From: Synergistaceae bacterium
GTDB lineage: Bacteria; Synergistota; Synergistia; Synergistales; Aminobacteriaceae
Assembly (NCBI GenBank): GCA_017405525.1
Contig: JAFRAH010000041.1
Location: 1-33,122 of the forward strand
Length of the DNA: 33,122 nt
Direction: 5' to 3'
This document shows positions 29,621-33,122 of the stretch, piece by piece. The notes under the pieces were generated by a model. It was not told the origin of the DNA. It saw only the letters and a list, made by a program, of their open reading frames with translations, and searched no databases. The translations under genes and the position numbers were made by a program. How positions within the stretch are numbered: position 1 is the stretch's first letter; each line of letters begins with the position of its first letter.

Positions 29621-32299
29621 TCACTTCCCCGTAATCTCATGATACATCCCGAAAAGCCCCCTCACTATCTCCTCCTCCCCAATATCCCCAGGCCAACCAT
29701 ACGCCCGGCACACAGCCTCATCATTTCTCTCATGCGCACGCCTCAGCTCAACAGGCATCACCGTGTCATCATACATGGCCGCGAAAGAGCACCCCTCACT
29801 CTCAGCCCTCGCGTCAAGTATTCCCTGCGCAGCCCCCTCAATCCTCGCGCGACCCTTCACGCCCGGCTCAGGCCACGGGAACGTGTTGTACACCATCTCC
29901 ACCGAGTACCTGTAACTCATCCCAAGCCTCCCGCCCACGCGCCTCATCCACGCCATATGCACACGGCTCGTCAGCACCCCGAAATCGTACAGTGTAGCGT
30001 CAGGAATAATCCGTAAACCCTTGCCCGGTATCACGGAGTCATCAAGCCATCCTAACGGGACATAGTAACGGTTCTCTGATGACACTTCCGGGACTGCTAC
30101 ATAATGCGCGGGGTTCATCTGCTCCCGGAAAAGGTGCGGGGTATCTGCGAGTCTCTTCTGTGAACTCTTGAGCCTAATCTCCCTGCAAGCCTTCACTCTC
30201 TTGTACACCAGCGGCATATCACGAATCTCCTGCGAAGTTGCCCCGACAAGCCACAGGCAGTAACGCGGAATGTTGTTGATGAACTCATAGCCCATCATGA
30301 AGCGTTTGATGTACCTTGCTGCTCTTGGCTCTCTCTTGATGAAGTCGGCGTAATCCTCAGCGTTAATGATGAGATTTCCTTTGTCGGCTGGCATGTTCCC
30401 TGCTGTCATGGCCGGGGCACCGGGGCAGATTGGCCTGCTGGTTCTCTCGGCAATATCCTCGTCCGGGCCTTCAGCTAGGTAGAAGTTTATGTTGTCGACA
30501 AGCCTGCAAGTTCCGTCTGAGGAGTAGAGCCTTCTTTTAGCGGGGGGGCATGTGCTGATGCAGACGACAGCGACGTGAACATGAGCCATTTTCGTGGGGT
30601 CAGGAAGCTCATTCTTCCACACGAAAGGCTGATGAGCGAAGTCAATCTTTATCCCCCACCTGTCGCGGAGGGGCTTGAAGACGTAAGCGACCTGTTCACC
30701 CTGAACGAGTGAGTTTGTTGCGACGAAGGCGGCCTTTGTGCGTTTGTCCTGTACGTACTCCGAGGCTTTCGCGAACCAGCACGAGAGGTAATCTATTTCC
30801 CCGTTGCCGAAAATTTCGCGGACTTCCTCCTTCTGGCGTGATGTCTGTTTTGCGCGACCGATGAACGGGGGGTTGCCCATGATGTATAGCATATCCTCAT
30901 GAGGTATCTTCCAGCCTCCTAACTTCCAGCCTTCATTTGGGAGCTCGTCCATTGCTGAGCCTTCCTTGATGTAGTCGTAATCCTTGAGGGGGAGGGGAGG
31001 TTTCTCGGCGTTGGTGATGGGCTGAGTTTCCTTCCACATTTGGTGGTCAGAGATCCATAGTGCAGTGCGGGCTATGTTGACGGCGAAATCGTGAAGCTCT
31101 ATTCCGTGGAACTGAGTGATTGCTGTTTTTGCTGACGGTCTTTTGCCTTCGGGGATAGCGGCGAGGAGTCTGTTCTCTATTCTTCGTAGTGAGATGAATG
31201 ACTCGGTGAGGAAGTTCCCGGATCCGCAGGCTGGATCAAGGAACCGTAACGCGGCTAATTTTTCCTGGAAGGCGAGGAGCTTTAGAGTTCTTGCGTCTGA
31301 CTGAGGCTCTGCTAGGATTTCGGCTAATGTCTCGTTGAGTTCGTCGAGGAACAGTGGGTCAATGAGCTTGTGAATGCTTGCGGTTGATGTGTAGTGAATG
31401 CCGCCTTCTTTGCGTGTTTCGTCATTGAGTGTAGCCTCGAAGATTGCGCCGAATATTGCGGGTGATATTCCTGACCAGTTGAAGCCCTCGGCCATGTCGT
31501 GAATGATTATGTGAAGCTCATCTGCTGACAGTTGCGGGAAGTCTACGGTTTCCTTGAAGAGTCCTCCGTTGACGTGCGGGAATGCTTTAAGCTCCTGCCC
31601 AAGGAACGGGTCTCTGTCGGGAATGTCGGTATTGAGGACAGCGAACAACTTTGCGAGTGCGTCTCTTGCCATGATAGCGCGGGGCTTGAGGTAGTCGTGG
31701 AACTGTGATTTTGCGAACAGCCCGGAGTCTTCGGCGTAAAGGAGGAAGACAAGCCTGACGCAGAAGACGTTGATGTTCTTGCGTGCTTTCTCGTATTCCG
31801 GGGATTTCCGGGAGCTTTTGGGGAAAACGTCATGAAGTGAGCCGAGCATCGAGTCATAGAGTGATTTAGCGAGTTCGCCTGCCTTGATGGAGATTGCGAC
31901 CTCAAGGGGTAATGTTTCGCCGGGAGTGAGGAGGAACGAGAGGTTATCCCTTGATGCCATATCTGCCGGGATGATTTCGGGGGGTTTTGTGGGGTTCTCC
32001 ATGTCGTGGATGTGCAGCGTGTTGAAGTCGCAGGTGATGATGTATCTTCCGCGCTGGGAGAGTGGCAGCCAGTCGTGATAGTTCTTTGCCTGTGTGAAAG
32101 CGTCATCAAGATTTTTGCCCGGTGATTTCTGCTCTATGATGGTGCCTGTTGATGGGACGTAGGCATCAATGAACTTGACGTGCTCAATCTCGACGCGTTT
32201 CTCGAACTCGATGTAATCCTCCGGGTTAATGACCCCGAACTTGTCGCGTATGAGTGTCAGCCAGAATACTTGTGTGTAACTCTTCTCGTTGATGTCCAT
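29621..32299 (-). CDS. MmeI-like single-chain type IIL restriction-modification enzyme
   Basis: This 892-residue protein has the MmeI layout. The N-terminal PD-(D/E)xK nuclease has D45 and E56-Q-K58 in DAYVPSTGTIIEQKSPGK, close to the D-x9/10-ExK of this family. A helical spacer includes AEDSGLFAKSQF. The gamma-type adenine methyltransferase has motif I LDPACGSGNFL (354-364) and NPPF (476-479), and the target recognition domain lies around 600-850. Such enzymes both methylate one strand of their site and cut nearby; the site cannot be read here. All key residues are present, so it looks active. The start is ATG 32299 with GGAGG seven bases upstream. It heads the toxin-antitoxin run and has its own extended -10 promoter. 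Confidence 0.9.
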   Translation of the reverse strand: MDINEKSYTQVFWLTLIRDKFGVINPEDYIEFEKRVEIEHVKFIDAYVPSTGTIIEQKSPGKNLDDAFTQAKNYHDWLPLSQRGRYIITCDFNTLHIHDMENPTKPPEIIPADMASRDNLSFLLTPGETLPLEVAISIKAGELAKSLYDSMLGSLHDVFPKSSRKSPEYEKARKNINVFCVRLVFLLYAEDSGLFAKSQFHDYLKPRAIMARDALAKLFAVLNTDIPDRDPFLGQELKAFPHVNGGLFKETVDFPQLSADELHIIIHDMAEGFNWSGISPAIFGAIFEATLNDETRKEGGIHYTSTASIHKLIDPLFLDELNETLAEILAEPQSDARTLKLLAFQEKLAALRFLDPACGSGNFLTESFISLRRIENRLLAAIPEGKRPSAKTAITQFHGIELHDFAVNIARTALWISDHQMWKETQPITNAEKPPLPLKDYDYIKEGSAMDELPNEGWKLGGWKIPHEDMLYIMGNPPFIGRAKQTSRQKEEVREIFGNGEIDYLSCWFAKASEYVQDKRTKAAFVATNSLVQGEQVAYVFKPLRDRWGIKIDFAHQPFVWKNELPDPTKMAHVHVAVVCISTCPPAKRRLYSSDGTCRLVDNINFYLAEGPDEDIAERTSRPICPGAPAMTAGNMPADKGNLIINAEDYADFIKREPRAARYIKRFMMGYEFINNIPRYCLWLVGATSQEIRDMPLVYKRVKACREIRLKSSQKRLADTPHLFREQMNPAHYVAVPEVSSENRYYVPLGWLDDSVIPGKGLRIIPDATLYDFGVLTSRVHMAWMRRVGGRLGMSYRYSVEMVYNTFPWPEPGVKGRARIEGAAQGILDARAESEGCSFAAMYDDTVMPVELRRAHERNDEAVCRAYGWPGDIGEEEIVRGLFGMYHEITGK

Positions 32300-32332
32300 G
32301 ATGAGCCTCCGAATTGGGGAATGTGTCAGTAA

Positions 32333-32341
32333 ATTCTAGCA
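32333..32341 (-). promoter_or_regulatory. Extended -10 promoter of type IIL gene
   Basis: The minus strand reads TGCTAGAAT, an extended -10 one base from consensus, about 34 bases before the ATG. It starts just after the terminator of the upstream TIGR04076-like gene, so the restriction-modification and toxin-antitoxin genes form a separate unit. Confidence 0.55.
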
Positions 32342-32345
32342 TTGG

Positions 32346-32393
32346 GCAAAAAAAAGAGCCCCCCTGAAAATCTGAGAAGGACTCCCGCCGTTA
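32346..32393 (-). terminator. Terminator of the TIGR04076-like gene
   Basis: On the minus strand, GAGTCC and GGGCTC pair (one T-G) with a long loop, followed by eight T. It separates the TIGR04076-like gene from the restriction-modification run. Confidence 0.75.
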
Positions 32394-32418
32394 ATGCTGG
32401 TTATGATGTTTCTCTGTT

Positions 32419-32815
32419 TCAGTCCTCGTAGTCGATGCGTTCAATCCTGAAGATGACCGGCCTAGTTCCGTCCGAACAGCAGGCTATCATCTCATTTTCG
32501 CGTGCCATCCATCCCTTCATGATTGAGCCCCCCCTGAAGTCCTGTGTAGATGTAGCGGCTGATAGCGTCCCAGAGTTCCGAGCAGTGTGGCATTTCCGGG
32601 CCTCCTGCAACTGTAGCGGGGTCAGCGTCTGTGTGAATGAGTGTGTTTAGCCCGCAGTGCCAGAAGTCGTCGCGTGTGTCATCCCTGAAGAACTCGAACA
32701 CGTCGCCGATGTTGTAGCAGGGACATTCGCCGGAGTCTTTGTCTGCGCAGTACTGAGCCTGCAATTCGGGGAACAGCTTTTTGCCGATGACTGTTAGCCT
32801 GACTTTGTGCCTCAT
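32419..32815 (-). pseudogene. TIGR04076-like small protein gene, frameshifted at G7
   Basis: Two frames together give one family-like protein of about 130 residues. The first (from ATG 32815) has RHKVRLTVIGKKLFPEL, GECPCYNIGDVFEF and LWDAISRYIYTGLQGG; the second has SIMKGWMARENEMIACCSDG and RPVIFRIERIDYED, which closely fits the C-terminus of the TIGR04076 family (function unknown). The frames switch at a run of seven G (plus-strand C at 32528-32534). Six G would join them without a stop. As written, the first frame runs out at 32492. It has a strong AAGGAGG site and a promoter. It may be a pseudogene, a phase-variable gene or a sequence error. Confidence 0.75.
32528..32534 (-). repeat. Run of seven G at the frameshift
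   Basis: Seven C on the plus strand (G7 in the coding sense) lie exactly where the reading frame of the TIGR04076-like gene breaks. Loss of one base would restore the frame. Confidence 0.85.
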
Positions 32816-32843
32816 GAGTTCTGCCTCCTTTGTGTGAGACTAT

Positions 32844-32849
32844 ATTATA
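32844..32849 (-). promoter_or_regulatory. -10 element of TIGR04076-like gene
   Basis: A perfect TATAAT on the minus strand lies 28 bases before the ATG at 32815, with AAGGAGG between. It is divergent from the rRNA promoter. Confidence 0.55.
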
Positions 32850-32878
32850 GCTGTGGGGAAAAGTTTTTTGCGTGAGTG

Positions 32879-32906
32879 TTGACATTGGGGAAAAGTGGCG
32901 TATAAT
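32879..32906 (+). promoter_or_regulatory. Consensus rRNA operon promoter
   Basis: TTGACA (32879-32884), a 16-base spacer and TATAAT (32901-32906) form a near-perfect sigma-70 promoter about 200 bases before the 16S gene. A GC-rich stretch follows the -10 (TTCGCC), as in stringently controlled promoters. A second TTGACA at 32952 has no good -10. Confidence 0.85.
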
Positions 32907-32913
32907 TTCGCCT

Positions 32914-33104
32914 TGTCGTTGCGAGATAGCGGCGATGAAGCAAAAGGTTAATTGACAAGAGAATACAGCGTGTAATGAATGAGCGATAGTACAAAAAAGC
33001 CAATCAATAAATCTCACAAATTATAACCGAGAGACTGACCTCTGAGAGAGTATAGCTCAAAGAGTTTCCTACCTAAGACGAGAGAAGTGCTCAAGGTGAA
33101 AATT
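32914..33104 (+). other. 16S rRNA leader
   Basis: This is the transcribed leader between the rRNA promoter and the 16S start, with no coding region. It contains purine-rich inverted segments around 33030-33060 and a TGCTCAAGG at 33088, which resembles only the first half of the boxA antitermination element. The matching processing stem would lie beyond 16S, outside the window. Confidence 0.55.
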
Positions 33105-33122
33105 ATTACTGAGAGTTTGATC
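33105..33122 (+). rRNA. 16S ribosomal RNA, 5' end only
   Basis: The window ends with GAGAGTTTGATC, the conserved 5' start of bacterial 16S rRNA. By alignment to the E. coli numbering (GAGTTTGATC is 9-18), the mature 5' end is near 33105. Position, strong promoter and leader all support it; the rest of the gene lies outside. Confidence 0.9.

Noticed and set aside
32952-32980. Second rRNA promoter at TTGACA 32952
   Set aside because: At 16-18 bases spacing only weak -10 candidates (such as ATGAAT) are found.
33061-33070. AGAGTTTCCT as possible 16S start
   Set aside because: It matches only AGAGTTT; the full GAGTTTGATC lies at 33113-33122.

Overview
This is bacterial chromosome of medium GC (roughly half G+C by eye) with dense, short-spaced genes. 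The housekeeping blocks (ylxM-ffh-rpsP-khpA-trmD-rplS, rplI-dnaB, dprA) together with two APC amino-acid permeases, a GltS-type carrier, and a trmD fused to a TM1570-like SPOUT domain fit an amino-acid-using diderm anaerobe. Synergistota would be my first guess, but this is inferred from gene content and no marker here proves it. The window ends inside the first bases of a 16S rRNA gene.

Layout. 1-310: tRNA-Ala(GGC) on the minus strand with a consensus promoter and a terminator. 373-738: small membrane protein. 829-4696 (minus): translation/secretion operon ylxM-ffh-rpsP-khpA-trmD-rplS, driven by a consensus promoter that points to a leaderless first gene; trmD has no usual start codon and rimM is missing from its customary place. 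4721-7568 (minus): two paralogous amino-acid permeases, the upstream one carrying a G10 tract near its 3' end. 7696-9549: membrane hybrid histidine kinase. 9628-11530: divergent PH-domain membrane protein and a MacB-type permease. 11561-13359 (minus): rplI-dnaB.

13446-20252 (plus) is the most distinctive region. It is a compact operon of a dynamin-like large GTPase, two paralogous P-loop GTPases with an unusual shared G4-like motif, and a single-pass membrane/coiled-coil protein, followed closely by a degenerate diguanylate-cyclase-like protein. It looks like a multi-GTPase membrane or conflict system that I cannot assign to a named pathway with certainty.

20307-27730 is metabolic and transport: a flavin-reductase-like protein, a sucrose/trehalose-type PTS permease with a HAD phosphatase, dprA, a MATE exporter and a GltS-type symporter. 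27800-32341 (minus) is a defence/addiction run: a single-chain MmeI-like (type IIL) restriction-modification enzyme heads a string of three toxin-antitoxin pairs (two tandemly duplicated YafQ pairs with non-standard acidic antitoxins, then Phd/RelE), all with overlaps or gaps of 15 bases or less. 32419-32815 is a TIGR04076-like gene broken at a G7 run. It is divergent from the rRNA operon promoter at 32879-32906.

Promoters recognisable by eye fall into two groups: TTGACA/TATAAT with 16-18 bp spacing for tRNA, ylxM-ffh and rRNA, and extended -10 (TGnTATAAT-like) without an obvious -35 for the other genes.
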